Part shown: piece after piece, positions 34,222 through 43,558 of the stretch
Layout: every line of letters starts with the position of its first letter
Numbering within the stretch: the first letter of the stretch is position 1
From: Streptomyces sp. NBC_01451
GTDB lineage: Bacteria; Actinomycetota; Actinomycetes; Streptomycetales; Streptomycetaceae
Direction: 5' to 3'
Assembly (NCBI RefSeq): GCF_036227485.1
Contig: NZ_CP109479.1
Location: 2,232,001-2,296,000, forward strand
DNA length: 64,000 nt
The notes under the pieces: model-generated
Seen by the model: the letters and a program-made list of their open reading frames with translations, nothing else
Told to the model about the DNA's origin: nothing
Databases searched by the model: none
Program-made: the position numbers and the translations under genes

Positions 34222-34237
34222 TCCACCCCAGGGTGGA
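34222..34237 (-). promoter_or_regulatory. Short inverted repeat upstream of the DUF1453-kinase operon
   Basis: Arms TCCACCC and GGGTGGA are separated by two bases, about 135 bases upstream of the operon's first start codon. It is a possible operator for the NarL-type regulator; the length is too short for certainty. Confidence 0.3.
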
Positions 34238-34244
34238 GAAATGA

Positions 34245-34278
34245 TGCCGGGGCAGCACCTGAAGGCGCTGCCCCGGCA
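34245..34278 (-). terminator. Terminator downstream of parE
   Basis: A 12-bp perfect stem (34245-34256 with 34267-34278) with a ten-base loop lies 18 bases past the parE stop, separating it from the two-component operon downstream. Confidence 0.85.
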
Positions 34279-34295
34279 CCGGGACCCCAGACGGG

Positions 34296-36416
34296 TCACG
34301 CGTCGATGCGTGACCTGTCCAGCGTTGCCGCCGAGCTGGAGATGAACTCCTTGCGAGGAGCGACGTCGTTGCCCATCAGAAGGTCGAAGACCTGTTCGGC
34401 GGAGTCCAGGTCGGACACGTTGATCCGGCGCAGTGTGCGATGGCGCGGATCCATCGTGGTCTCGGCCAGCTGGTCGGCGTCCATCTCACCGAGACCCTTG
34501 TAGCGCTGGATCGAGTCCTTGTGACGGATGCCCTTGCTCTGGAACTCCTGAAGCTTCTCGCGCAGCTCACGGTCCGAGTAGGTGTAGACGTACTTGTCCT
34601 GGCCCTTCTTCGGCTGGATGAGCTCGATGCGGTGCAACGGCGGCACCGCGGCGAACACCCGGCCCGCTTCGACCATGGGCCGCATGTAGCGGTGGAACAG
34701 GGTCAGCAGCAGGGTGCGGATGTGGGAGCCGTCGACGTCGGCGTCGGTCATCATGATGATCTTGCCGTAGCGGGCCGCATCGATATCGAACGTACGACCG
34801 GATCCAGCTCCTATGACCTGGATGATCGCGCCGCACTCGGCGTTCTTCAGCATGTCGGTCACGGACGACTTCTGGACGTTGAGGATCTTGCCGCGGATCG
34901 GCAGCAGCGCCTGGAACTCCGAGTTCCGGGCGAGCTTGGCCGTACCGAGCGCGGAGTCGCCCTCCACGATGAACAGTTCGCTGCGCTCGACGTCGTCACT
35001 GCGGCAGTCGGCGAGCTTGGCAGGCAGCGAGGAGGACTCCAGGGCCGTCTTGCGGCGCTGCGCGTCCTTGTGCTGACGGGCCGCGATGCGCGTACGCGCG
35101 GCAGCCACAGCCTTCTCCATGACGACACGGGCCTGCGCGGCGGCGTCCCGCTTGGTGGAGGTCAGGAAGTCCTTGAGCTCCTTGGACACCACGTTCGTCA
35201 CGATGCGGCGAGCCGCCGAGGTACCGAGCACCTCCTTGGTCTGGCCCTCGAACTGCGGCTCGGCGAGACGTACGGTGACGACCGCCGTGAGGCCCTCCAG
35301 GGCGTCGTCCTTGACGATGTCGTCCTCGGCCACGCGCAGCAGCTTCTTGGTGCGCAGCACCTCGTTCATCGTCTTCGCGACGGCCTGTTCGAACCCCGCC
35401 ATGTGGGTGCCGCCCTTGGGCGTGGCGATGATGTTCACGAAGGACTTGAGAGTCACGTCGTAACCCGTGCCCCAGCGCAGCGCCACGTCGACACCCAGCT
35501 CGCGGGTGACCTCGGTGGGGGTCATCTGGCCGTGGTCGTCGAGGACCGGGACCGTCTCCTTGAAGGATCCCTGCCCGGAGAAGCGGAGGACGTCGCAGAC
35601 CGGCTTGTCGGTCGCCAGGTACTCGCAGAACTCGCTGATGCCGCCGTCGAAGCGGAAGGACTCCTCGCCCTTGCTGCCGCCCTCACCGAGCCCCACCTCG
35701 TCGCGGACGACGATGGTCAGGCCCGGTACCAGGAACGCGGTCTGCCGAGCGCGCTGGTGAAGGTTCTCCAGGGAGAGCTTGGCGTCCTTGAGGAAGATCT
35801 GGCGGTCGGCCCAGTACCGCACACGCGTACCGGTGCGGGTCTTGGGGATCCGCTTGGTCTTGCGCAGGCCCCCCGTCTCGAACGTGGCGTCCGGGCCGAC
35901 GTCGGAGAAGGAGCCGGGCACTCCCCGCCGGAAGCTGATCGCATGGGTGTTCCCCCCGCGGTCGACCTCGACGTCCAGGCGCGCCGAGAGCGCGTTCACC
36001 ACGGACGCGCCGACGCCGTGCAGGCCGCCGGAGGCCGCGTAGGAACCGCCGCCGAACTTGCCGCCGGCGTGCAGCTTGGTCATGACGACCTCGACACCGG
36101 AGAGGCCGGTTTTGGGCTCGACGTCCACGGGGATGCCGCGGCCGTTGTCCCGCACCTCGACGGAGCCGTCGTCGTGCAGGACGACGTCGATGTGGTCGCA
36201 GTAGCCCCCGAGGGCCTCGTCCACGGAGTTGTCGATGATCTCCCAGAGGCAGTGCATCAGGCCACGGCTGTCGGTGGACCCGATGTACATGCCCGGGCGC
36301 TTTCGCACGGCCTCGAGGCCCTCGAGGACGAGCAGGTGCCGCGCGGTGTAGTTGGAACCGTCCCGGTCTGCTCCTGCCAGCAGCGCTGTGGACGGCACGG
36401 ACGTATCGGCGGTCAC
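34296..36416 (-). CDS. parE: DNA topoisomerase IV subunit B
   Basis: A 706-residue type IIA topoisomerase ATPase subunit. The GHKL ATP site has EIIDNSVDEALGG near 60 and GGLHGVGASVVNALSA near 129. The Toprim domain has the metal-binding VEGDSALG near 480 and MTDADVDGSHIRTLL near 560; the subunit ends in the TMDPRHRTLRRI segment. It hydrolyses ATP to drive strand passage with ParC. The length and lack of a gyrase-B insertion fit ParE. The GTG start has GAGGAG eight bases upstream. parC lies 13 kb away on the opposite strand instead of next to it. Confidence 0.93.
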   Translation of the reverse strand: MTADTSVPSTALLAGADRDGSNYTARHLLVLEGLEAVRKRPGMYIGSTDSRGLMHCLWEIIDNSVDEALGGYCDHIDVVLHDDGSVEVRDNGRGIPVDVEPKTGLSGVEVVMTKLHAGGKFGGGSYAASGGLHGVGASVVNALSARLDVEVDRGGNTHAISFRRGVPGSFSDVGPDATFETGGLRKTKRIPKTRTGTRVRYWADRQIFLKDAKLSLENLHQRARQTAFLVPGLTIVVRDEVGLGEGGSKGEESFRFDGGISEFCEYLATDKPVCDVLRFSGQGSFKETVPVLDDHGQMTPTEVTRELGVDVALRWGTGYDVTLKSFVNIIATPKGGTHMAGFEQAVAKTMNEVLRTKKLLRVAEDDIVKDDALEGLTAVVTVRLAEPQFEGQTKEVLGTSAARRIVTNVVSKELKDFLTSTKRDAAAQARVVMEKAVAAARTRIAARQHKDAQRRKTALESSSLPAKLADCRSDDVERSELFIVEGDSALGTAKLARNSEFQALLPIRGKILNVQKSSVTDMLKNAECGAIIQVIGAGSGRTFDIDAARYGKIIMMTDADVDGSHIRTLLLTLFHRYMRPMVEAGRVFAAVPPLHRIELIQPKKGQDKYVYTYSDRELREKLQEFQSKGIRHKDSIQRYKGLGEMDADQLAETTMDPRHRTLRRINVSDLDSAEQVFDLLMGNDVAPRKEFISSSAATLDRSRIDA

Positions 36417-36866
36417 GCGGTTCGCTCCTCGCTGAATTTCAGATGGGGCCCTGATGGGTAAGGGCCTGGCTTCGGTCGCCGCTCAGAGGGTACCGAGGCC
36501 TGGTAGAGCCGATGTAACACCACCCTCGGCGAAACTCACACTAATCCAGAGTCGCATGCCTGTTCGATCCCTCGATGGAGTGAAGTACATATCACGTTCC
36601 CTTCCAGGCATGAACCATTTAGGCTCCGGGCACGTCCTCATCAACAACCGGCAATCCAGCCGACAGGACCAACACCCCTACAGACGACAGACAGCGCGAA
36701 CCCGTACAGACACATAGACACGCAATACGGCACATTCGCCGCCAACCGGAAGCAGACAGCCACCTCGAAAAGATTTTTTCGAGGAAGGGCCACGAGCGGG
36801 AACGTTTTCGGCCTGGTTGGATGTTGACCCTGGTACGACAGCTCGTCGAGCTAGAGAAGAGGCGAC
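36417..36866. other. Divergent intergenic region, parE / zinc-ribbon gene
   Basis: A 450-base region without a convincing gene. Bases ~36640-36770 are unusually A/C-rich and G-poor on the plus strand, unlike the flanking coding DNA. Promoters for parE and the small plus-strand gene must lie here. Confidence 0.5.
36763..36784. promoter_or_regulatory. AT-containing inverted repeat upstream of the zinc-ribbon gene
   Basis: Nine-base perfect arms CCTCGAAAA and TTTTCGAGG flank the four-base loop GATT, about 80 bases upstream of the gene. It could be an operator, or a terminator for an unseen short transcript. Confidence 0.45.
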
Positions 36867-37097
36867 GTGACTACTGTTCTGACCCCCGCGAGCCCGCTGA
36901 CGGCCGCTGATCGCTGCGACCGCTGCGGCGCCCAGGCATACCTTCGCGTTGTCTTGGCGAGCGGCGGAGAACTGCTCTTCTGCGCCCACCACGGTCGCAA
37001 GTTCGAGCCGGAACTCAAGAAGATCGCCGCTGAGATACAGGACGAGACGGAGCGACTGACGACCGTTCCAGCCAGCTCCAACGAAGAAGAACGCTGA
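36867..37097 (+). CDS. Small DUF7455-type zinc-ribbon protein
   Basis: A 76-residue protein with two candidate zinc half-sites: DRCDRC (Cys17, Cys20) and FCAHHGRKF (Cys39, His41/His42), followed by a charged helix. It resembles the actinobacterial DUF7455 group of unknown function. The GTG at 36867 has AGAAGAGG upstream. The gene is monocistronic, between parE and a strong terminator, and is a regular neighbour of hrdB in Streptomyces as far as I recall. A nucleic-acid or protein-binding role is possible but unproved. Confidence 0.82.
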   Translation: MTTVLTPASPLTAADRCDRCGAQAYLRVVLASGGELLFCAHHGRKFEPELKKIAAEIQDETERLTTVPASSNEEER

Positions 37098-37143
37098 TAC
37101 TGCGCGTCGACGACGAGCCAGCCCCGGCACAGGCCGGTTGATT

Positions 37144-37179
37144 CGGGCGGCCACTCCTGCACTCAGGAGTGGCCGCCCG
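37144..37179. terminator. Terminator between the zinc-ribbon gene and the protease gene
   Basis: A 16-bp perfect stem (37144-37159 with 37164-37179) and a four-base loop CACT lie 47 bases after the plus-strand gene and 85 bases beyond the convergent protease stop; it is likely bidirectional. Confidence 0.92.
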
Positions 37180-37263
37180 CTTCACTCAAGCCGCTCAGCG
37201 GCCGTCAGGCGCCGCTGCGGGGGCAGACCTCGACAACCCCTCCAAGACGCCGCCCACGCGCCC

Positions 37264-38130
37264 TCAACCGCCGTTGCCGGGCGCCAGGGCGGCACCCCAC
37301 CCCATCGTGCGGACGACGTCCGAGACCCGCGTGTAGACGCCGGGACTCCCAGGCCGTCCACAGCCACTCCCCCAGGACACGAGCCCGACCAGTCGCCCCT
37401 GGGCGACCAGCGGCCCCCCGCTGTCCCCCTGGCAGGCGTCCGGCCCCCCTGAAGCCTCCCCCGCGCAGAGCATGGTGTCGGCCCGGTACCTTCCGTCGAC
37501 GTTGCCCGGGTAGGCCTGCTCGCAGAGCGCGTCCGACAGCACGTGCACCCGCGCGGCCCGCAGACTGCGCGCGTAGTCCCCGACCCCCGTGATGTCTCCC
37601 CAGCCGTAGACCGTGGCGCTCGTACCGGGCTGGTAGGCCGGGTCGCCCGCAGCCGCCATACCGATGACCGAGCCCGCCGGAAGCGCTTCGGCGAGGGTGA
37701 GCACGGCGAAGTCCCCGGCGTTGCTGGCCTTGTCGTAGTCCGGATTGACCCAGGTGTCCCGTACGGCGATCTCCTTGCCCTGCGCCGATGTCAGGTCCGT
37801 GCGCCCCGTGATGACCTTCAGGTCCCGCACGCGGTTGGGCGGCGCCCCCAACACGTCCTCGCCCATGCAGTGGGCCGCGGTCAGTACGGTGGTGCGGCCG
37901 ACGGCCACGCCGCCGCAGAACTGTCCGGCGCGCGCACCTCCGAACCGGTCACGGCTGGACAGCGCCACCGTCCACGGGCCCTCGGACACGTCGACCGGGA
38001 ACCCGCCGACGACGACGCCGTCGGCGGCCACAGGACCGGCGGACGCCAGCGGTATCACGGCCGCCGCGGCCGCCAGGACCAGCGACCGGGTCAGCGCCCG
38101 GGACAGGGCCCGGACAAGGGGATGGCGCAT
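37264..38130 (-). CDS. Secreted trypsin-like serine protease (S1 family)
   Basis: A 288-residue secreted protease. Residues 1-36 are a signal peptide with Arg residues and an Ala/Leu-rich core. The mature part starts near VVGGFPVDVSEGPWTVAL, and the triad is in TAAHC (His ~90), DFAVL (Asp ~141) and GDSGGP (Ser ~235). Cys pairs typical of the family are present. The Asp six residues before the catalytic Ser (PDACQGDSGGP) gives trypsin-like Lys/Arg specificity. There is a clear GAGGAG ribosome site, immediately preceded by a 12-bp stem-loop. Confidence 0.93.
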   Translation of the reverse strand: MRHPLVRALSRALTRSLVLAAAAAVIPLASAGPVAADGVVVGGFPVDVSEGPWTVALSSRDRFGGARAGQFCGGVAVGRTTVLTAAHCMGEDVLGAPPNRVRDLKVITGRTDLTSAQGKEIAVRDTWVNPDYDKASNAGDFAVLTLAEALPAGSVIGMAAAGDPAYQPGTSATVYGWGDITGVGDYARSLRAARVHVLSDALCEQAYPGNVDGRYRADTMLCAGEASGGPDACQGDSGGPLVAQGRLVGLVSWGSGCGRPGSPGVYTRVSDVVRTMGWGAALAPGNGG

Positions 38131-38139
38131 GCGCGCTCC

Positions 38140-38173
38140 TCACTCTGGGTTGATCACGAGAAACCCAGAGTGA
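38140..38173 (-). promoter_or_regulatory. 12-bp inverted repeat abutting the protease ribosome site
   Basis: Perfect arms (38140-38151 with 38162-38173) with a ten-base loop. On the minus strand the 3' arm ends directly at GGAGCGCGC and the ATG. It could be an operator or an RNA hairpin that affects translation or mRNA stability. Confidence 0.65.
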
Positions 38174-38300
38174 TTCAACGGGCTCCACCTCGCACGCTCG
38201 GTCCACGAAAGAGGGACGCCGCGGTCTGGAGCACCTCGCTCCGCACGCGCCGGGCCGCACTCCCCGCACGCCGGTGCCACGACCCGCACCAGCTCAGCAC

Positions 38301-38335
38301 GAAGGCCCGGCTCCCCTGAGGGAAACCGGGCCTTC
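38301..38335 (-). terminator. Terminator downstream of hrdB
   Basis: Ten-bp arms GAAGGCCCGG (38301-38310) and CCGGGCCTTC (38326-38335), with partial pairing inside the 15-base loop, lie 20 bases past the hrdB stop. Confidence 0.85.
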
Positions 38336-38354
38336 CGTGTCGTACGACCGCGGC

Positions 38355-39890
38355 CTAGTCCAGGTAGTCGCGCAGCACCTGGGAACGCGACGGGTGGCGC
38401 AGCTTCGACATGGTCTTGGACTCGATCTGGCGAATGCGCTCGCGGGTGACGCCGTACACCTTGCCGATCTCGTCGAGGGTCTTCGGCTGACCGTCGGTGA
38501 GACCGAAGCGCATCGAGACGACGCCCGCCTCACGCTCGGAGAGGGTGTCGAGCACGGAGTGCAGCTGCTCCTGGAGGAGCGTGAAGCTGACCGCGTCGGC
38601 CGGGACGACCGCCTCGGAGTCCTCGATGAGGTCACCGAACTCGCTGTCCCCGTCCTCACCCAGGGGGGTGTGGAGGGAGATCGGCTCGCGGCCGTACTTC
38701 TGGACCTCGATGACCTTCTCCGGGGTCATGTCGAGTTCCTTGGCCAGTTCCTCCGGGGTGGGCTCACGGCCCAGGTCCTGGAGCATCTGGCGCTGCACGC
38801 GCGCGAGCTTGTTGATGACCTCGACCATGTGCACCGGGATACGGATGGTGCGGGCCTGGTCGGCCATCGCGCGGGTGATCGCCTGACGGATCCACCAGGT
38901 GGCGTACGTGGAGAACTTGTAGCCCTTGGTGTAGTCGAACTTCTCGACCGCGCGGATCAGACCGAGGTTGCCCTCCTGGATGAGGTCCAGGAAGAGCATG
39001 CCGCGGCCGGTGTAACGCTTGGCCAGGGAGACCACCAGACGGAGGTTGGCCTCCAGGAGGTGGTTCTTGGCGCGGCGGCCGTCCTCGGCGATGATCTCCA
39101 GCTCGCGCTTGAGCTTCGGGGCGAGCTTGTCGGCGTTGGCCAGCTTGTCCTCGGCGAAGAGGCCCGCCTCGATGCGCTTGGCGAGTTCCACCTCCTGCTC
39201 GGCGTTGAGCAGCGGGACCTTGCCGATCTGCTTGAGGTAGTCCTTGACCGGGTCGGCGGTGGCACCCGCGACGGCGACCTGCTGGGCCGGCGCATCGTCC
39301 TCGTCGTCGTCGGAGAGGACGAAGCCCTTGTTCTCGGCCCCTTCCTCTTCCTCTTCGCCGGGCTTGACGTCCTCGAGTGCTTCGTCCTCGACGGCCTCGG
39401 CGTCGTCCTTGCCGGCGGTCGTCTTCTTGGCCGTCGCCTTCTTGGCGACGGTCTTCTTCGCGACCGCCTTCTTGGCAGTCGTCGTCTTCTTGGCGGCGGC
39501 CTTCTTCGCAGGCGCCTCGTCGTCGACGGAGGGCTCGGCGGAGGGGGCCGCCGGGGTGGCGGTGGCGGTGGCCTTCTTCGTGGTCACCGTCTTCGCCGCG
39601 ACCGTCTTGGTGGCGGTGCGCTTGGCCGGACTCTTCGCTGCGACGCTCTTTCGGGTGCGCTTGGGCTCCGCGGCACTGACCATCAGCGTCACACCCTCTT
39701 CCTCGAGGATCTGGTTGAGGCTGCGCAGTACGTTCTTCCACTGAGTGGCCGGAATCTGGTCAGCTTCGAAGGCCCGACGCACGTCGTCGCCGGCGATCTG
39801 CCCCTCAGCCTTTCCCCGCTCGATGAGCGCCATGACAGAGACGGACTCGGCGATCTCCGACGGGAGCGTACGGGATGTGCTGGCCGACAC
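38355..39890 (-). CDS. hrdB: Principal RNA polymerase sigma factor HrdB
   Basis: A 511-residue group 1 sigma-70 factor that directs most vegetative transcription. Region 1.1-like sequence at the N-terminus ([20 protein letters not shown]) is followed by a Lys/Ala-rich tract with [18 protein letters not shown] repeats and an acidic stretch. Regions 1.2-2 follow ([55 protein letters not shown]), then region 3, and region 4 ([20 protein letters not shown]). The GTG start at 39890 has GAGAGG six bases upstream and matches the known HrdB N-terminus from memory; the frame open further upstream is leader. The long 5' region fits its regulated promoter. Confidence 0.97.
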   Translation of the reverse strand: MSASTSRTLPSEIAESVSVMALIERGKAEGQIAGDDVRRAFEADQIPATQWKNVLRSLNQILEEEGVTLMVSAAEPKRTRKSVAAKSPAKRTATKTVAAKTVTTKKATATATPAAPSAEPSVDDEAPAKKAAAKKTTTAKKAVAKKTVAKKATAKKTTAGKDDAEAVEDEALEDVKPGEEEEEGAENKGFVLSDDDEDDAPAQQVAVAGATADPVKDYLKQIGKVPLLNAEQEVELAKRIEAGLFAEDKLANADKLAPKLKRELEIIAEDGRRAKNHLLEANLRLVVSLAKRYTGRGMLFLDLIQEGNLGLIRAVEKFDYTKGYKFSTYATWWIRQAITRAMADQARTIRIPVHMVEVINKLARVQRQMLQDLGREPTPEELAKELDMTPEKVIEVQKYGREPISLHTPLGEDGDSEFGDLIEDSEAVVPADAVSFTLLQEQLHSVLDTLSEREAGVVSMRFGLTDGQPKTLDEIGKVYGVTRERIRQIESKTMSKLRHPSRSQVLRDYLD

Positions 39891-40405
39891 GAACAACCTC
39901 TCGAACGTTGGAAAACGGCTTCCGGCCCCGTCCACTACGGACAGGAACCGACGACCGCCGACTGGGGATGGGCCGACGGCGCGGGCGGGGGCCGGGAAGA
40001 TACACAGCGCCTTGAACGGCGTCCGTATTCCCTCCGCGGCTGTCACCTCTTAGGTCATCGCGCTGCTTCCGCAAGCGTTACGCCCAATCTGCGTGGCCCG
40101 AGTCACACCCCGTAAGCGCTCAGAAGAGGTCAAATGTGACTAGAGGTGGTCAGTCACGGCGACGACCAGGCCGTCCCGACCGACCCCGCGCCCGCATCGG
40201 CGGCGGGATTCACAGCCTCGACGGCCCCCTCAGGACGATCCGCCGTCTCTTCCTCGCACCACTCACGGCGCGGTCACCCTGTCTCCCCGTCGGACCCCGC
40301 CGGGCCCTCTCGGGGTCCGACGGGGCCCAGCGGTGACGGCTCGCGGGCCCGGCGATGCTTCCGGAGGGCGGCACGGTCTCCGATCGCGCCGCTCTCGGCG
40401 CGCGG
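39891..40405. other. hrdB leader/promoter region and whiH 3' region
   Basis: About 515 bases without a gene. The part nearest hrdB is its leader and promoter; bases 40075-40145 are lower in GC and include GGTCAAATGTGAC. The distal part carries the whiH terminator. Confidence 0.55.
40285..40325 (-). terminator. Terminator downstream of whiH
   Basis: A 15-bp perfect stem (40285-40299 with 40311-40325) with an 11-base loop lies 80 bases past the whiH stop, insulating hrdB. Confidence 0.88.
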
Positions 40406-41293
40406 TCAGTGCTCGCGCGGGGCCGGGACCACGCGCTCCACCTCGGGGTGCACCATGAGGAGCTGCCGCATGGCCGCCTCCGCCCCCGCTCCGTCGCCTG
40501 CCGCGAGAGCCTCGACGATCCGGGCATGGTGGGCCAAGGACGCCTCGTTGGGCCGGTCACAGCCGGCGATCGGGCCGCCGGACACCTGGAGGGCCGCGGA
40601 CACGATCCCGGAGAGGTGCTCCAGCATGCGGTTGCCGGCGAGCTGGATGAGCAGCGAGTGGTACTCGGCGTCGGCGCGCGAGAACGTCAGCGCGTCACCC
40701 TGGCTCATGGCGTGACCCATGATCTCGACCATGTCGACGAGCCGCTGCTGGACCTCCTCGCGCCCGTGCCCGGCGGCGAGGCGGGCGGCGAGCGGCTCGA
40801 TCGTCCAGCGCAGCTCGCTGAGCTCGCGGCGCTGGTTGTCGCGCTGCGGTCCGAAGGCGCGCCACTCGATGATGTCGGGGTCGAGGAGGTTCCAGTCGCT
40901 GACGGGACGCACGCGCGTGCCCACGTTCGGCCGGGCGCTCACCAGGCCCTTGGCCTCCAGCACCCGGAGCGACTCACGGACCACGGTGCGGGAGACCTCG
41001 AAACGCTGGCCGATCTCCTCTGGTACGAGGGGGCGGTCCGCGCCCAGGTCGCCGGAGACGATCATCTGGCCCAGCTGCTGGACGAGTTGACCGTGCAGTC
41101 CGCGGCCACGGCTACCCGCGGTACGGCGGCCGACACGGCCCAGCTCAGGGTCCGCGGCATCCCAGGAGGGGACTCCCACCCGGTCGGCACCGGGGGCCTC
41201 GGCGTAGGGGTAACGGTCGAGCCCGCCCGGGCCGACGAGACCGGAGTCTGCGGAGCGGGCGGCGGTCATCATGGTGTGCGCAAGGGTACTCAC
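40406..41293 (-). CDS. whiH: Sporulation regulator WhiH (GntR/FCD family)
   Basis: A 295-residue GntR-family regulator. After a ~65-residue N-terminal extension (STLAHTMMTAARSADSGLVG) comes the winged helix (HGQLVQQLGQMIVSGDLGAD; SRTVVRESLRVLEAKGLV) and an FCD effector domain (WTIEPLAARLAAGHGREEV; DAEYHSLLIQLAGNRML). Its position directly upstream of hrdB, with the N-terminal extension and length, identifies it as WhiH, which is required for sporulation septation in aerial hyphae. The GTG at 41293 has AAAGGA four bases upstream. whiH is known to repress its own promoter; the 160-base upstream gap would hold that site. Confidence 0.9.
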   Translation of the reverse strand: MSTLAHTMMTAARSADSGLVGPGGLDRYPYAEAPGADRVGVPSWDAADPELGRVGRRTAGSRGRGLHGQLVQQLGQMIVSGDLGADRPLVPEEIGQRFEVSRTVVRESLRVLEAKGLVSARPNVGTRVRPVSDWNLLDPDIIEWRAFGPQRDNQRRELSELRWTIEPLAARLAAGHGREEVQQRLVDMVEIMGHAMSQGDALTFSRADAEYHSLLIQLAGNRMLEHLSGIVSAALQVSGGPIAGCDRPNEASLAHHARIVEALAAGDGAGAEAAMRQLLMVHPEVERVVPAPREH

Positions 41294-41455
41294 GGATCCT
41301 TTGTCGGCTCCGTCTTCAACTCCCTTGAGGTCTTTGGTGAAAAGCACACGAAAGGGTGATCGCTCACCCCGTCGCAATTGACGCCTTATCGGAAAGAAAC
41401 GGGCGTTCCCCGGGGAGTTGTGCGCAGGGCAGGACCGGAAGGGCGCGGACGATCG

Positions 41456-43558
41456 TCATCGGACCCTGCTTCGCAGGGTCGTGAGCAGATACGCACAGAG
41501 CAGAGCAGCCAGCGACAACGTCAGCGCCCCGGCGACGGGTTGGGCGATCATCCGCGCTCCGGCCGCCAGATACCGCTCGCCTCCGAAGGGCCACTGCGAC
41601 AGGAGCAGTTCCCGAAGGCGCACGGAGAATCCGGCCGCGCTCCGCACGGACGAGCCCTCCAGGGCCTTCTGCACGAGGGGCACCACCAGGACCGGTACGG
41701 CGACCACCGCCGCGAGCCCGGCGGTGGTGGAACGGAAGATTCCCGCGGCCAGCACCCCGGCCCACGCGCAGCCGATCACGAGGCCGATCCAACTTGCGGT
41801 CAGCGCGAGCCAGTCCGCGGGAACTCGCGCCAGCTCCCGTCCGTAGACGAGGTAGAGCACTTCGGCGTCGCAGCCCACGGTGAGAAAGGCCAGCAGCAGC
41901 CCGGTGGCCGCGGCGACGAGGAGCTTGGCGACGAGCAGTCCCAGTCGGCGGGGCACCGTGCCTCGGTCGACCGCCAGCGCGGGGTGGCGGAACTCGTCCC
42001 CGAAGGCGACGGCGCCCAGCAGCCCGGCGCCGAGTGCCGCGGGCGGCAGCGGCAGCTCCTGCGGCCAGGCGGCCAGCAGGCGGTGCTGTGGGGTGTGGCC
42101 GACACGGGCCAGGAGTACGGCACCGAGCGCGGACGAGACGAGCACGGCGGCCCCGGTCAGAAACCCGGTGCCGACACCGGCGGCCCGGCGCAGTTCGTAG
42201 CGGAGCGGGCGCAGCGGACTCGGAGCGGGGCGGACGGAGATGGGGGGCGGGAGCGGGGGCAGGCTGTCGGAGGTGAGGGGGGCGGAGGAGCGCGGGCGGG
42301 CGTTCCGAGGGCGTGCGGGCGCGGATGTCGCTGCGGCCTGTCCGGCTGTCGGTTCGGAGACACGGGTGACTGCCAGCGGGCGGCCGGTGGGCTCGTTCGG
42401 CTCGGGGAGGCGGGTTGCCGGGGTGGCTGCGGTTGACGCCGCAGTAGCCGCGCGCTCGCTCTGCCCGGCAGGGCTGTGCAAGACGGAAGGGCCCGGCAAG
42501 GCGGCAGAACCTGGCGACCGGTCGGCGTCATCAGGCGTGGTGCGGGCGGCCTTCTGTCCTGTTGCGCCGCCGGTGCTTCCGGTCATGGCGGCTGCCCCGG
42601 CCTCACCGAGCGCCGTTGTCCCATCAGTCGCGCGGGCCTCACCGCCTGCCGATGGCCCGCCCTGACGGGTCGAGCCGGCTCCGGGACCCATGTCACCGAC
42701 CTCGTCGGCGAGTTGGTGTACGAGGATGCCGTGCCGGAAGGCGGCCTCGCCGACGTCCGCGCAGGTACTGCCGTACACGGAGAGCCGGTTGCCCGCCTCT
42801 CGTACGACTTCAACGGAGCGCTGTGCCGTCCGCGCCTCTTTGGTGAGCAGGGCGGCGAGACGGGTGGCGTGCGGGCTGCGCACGGCGACGCGGGGGCGCA
42901 GCCGGGTGCGGGAGAACTCTGCGGCTTCCTGGTCGGCGACGAGTCGTCCCTGTTCCAGTGTGATGATCCGGTCGGCGGTGCGGGCCGCCTCCTTGGGGTC
43001 GGTGGTGGCGCACAGGACGGTGCCGCCCTGGGTCGCGTGGGCGCGCAGCATGCCGTGCAGCCAATGGCGTTCACGAGCCGACAGACCGTCCGTGAGCGCG
43101 TCGAGCACGAGGGTGTGCGGGTCCGCCAGCAGCGCACAGGCCAGGCCGAGCCGACGGTCCATGCCACGTGAGAGCGTGCCCAGGCGTTCGTCGCGCAGGC
43201 TGACGAGGCCGACGACCTCAAGGACTTCGTCGGCACGGCGGACCGATACGCCCGCCGCGGCGCACAGCATGCGGAGTTGACCCCGGACGGTGCGCGCGGG
43301 GTGCCCCGGCACATCACCCAGGAGCACGCCGACCTCACGTGACGGATGGGCGATGCGGTGCAGTGGGCGGCCTCTGAAACAGGTGGTCCCACGGCCCTGT
43401 TGGAGTTCGAGCATGAGCCTGAGCACTGTTGTCTTGCCGGCGCCTGGGGTGCCGAGGAGCGCGGTGACGCAGCCCGCGCGTGCCTCGAAGGAGACGTCGT
43501 CGACGGCGGGCGGGAGCTCCTTGCGGGGGTTGCTGGTCAGTCCGAAGGCCTGGATCAC
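41456..43558 (-). CDS. ABC ATPase-permease fusion with degenerate ATPase motifs
   Basis: A roughly 700-residue protein. The N-terminal ~215 residues are an ABC ATPase domain with an intact Walker A (GTPGAGKTT). The signature reads LSRGM instead of LSGGQ, Walker B reads LVLDALTDG with Ala in place of the catalytic Glu, and the switch His is replaced by Thr (LCATTD). A ~190-residue Ala/Pro/Thr/Ser-rich linker follows, and about six membrane helices form an ABC-2-like permease. It would bind ATP but hydrolyse it poorly if at all. The GTG at 43558 or the TTG nine bases earlier may be the start; neither has a good ribosome site. The substrate is unknown. It is transcribed towards whiH. Confidence 0.82.
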   Translation of the reverse strand: MIQAFGLTSNPRKELPPAVDDVSFEARAGCVTALLGTPGAGKTTVLRLMLELQQGRGTTCFRGRPLHRIAHPSREVGVLLGDVPGHPARTVRGQLRMLCAAAGVSVRRADEVLEVVGLVSLRDERLGTLSRGMDRRLGLACALLADPHTLVLDALTDGLSARERHWLHGMLRAHATQGGTVLCATTDPKEAARTADRIITLEQGRLVADQEAAEFSRTRLRPRVAVRSPHATRLAALLTKEARTAQRSVEVVREAGNRLSVYGSTCADVGEAAFRHGILVHQLADEVGDMGPGAGSTRQGGPSAGGEARATDGTTALGEAGAAAMTGSTGGATGQKAARTTPDDADRSPGSAALPGPSVLHSPAGQSERAATAASTAATPATRLPEPNEPTGRPLAVTRVSEPTAGQAAATSAPARPRNARPRSSAPLTSDSLPPLPPPISVRPAPSPLRPLRYELRRAAGVGTGFLTGAAVLVSSALGAVLLARVGHTPQHRLLAAWPQELPLPPAALGAGLLGAVAFGDEFRHPALAVDRGTVPRRLGLLVAKLLVAAATGLLLAFLTVGCDAEVLYLVYGRELARVPADWLALTASWIGLVIGCAWAGVLAAGIFRSTTAGLAAVVAVPVLVVPLVQKALEGSSVRSAAGFSVRLRELLLSQWPFGGERYLAAGARMIAQPVAGALTLSLAALLCAYLLTTLRSRVR

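Noticed and set aside
36454..36717. An 87-residue plus-strand open frame between parE and the zinc-ribbon gene
   Set aside because: No ribosome site, poor codon bias and atypical A/C-rich composition; the frame is probably fortuitous.
39400..39650. Repetitive Lys/Ala coding sequence in hrdB as a mobile or satellite repeat
   Set aside because: It is in frame and is the normal low-complexity region of Streptomyces HrdB.
39891..40046. Extension of HrdB to an upstream in-frame start
   Set aside because: Known HrdB proteins start at the GTG followed by SASTSRTLP, which here has a well-placed GAGAGG site; the upstream part is leader.
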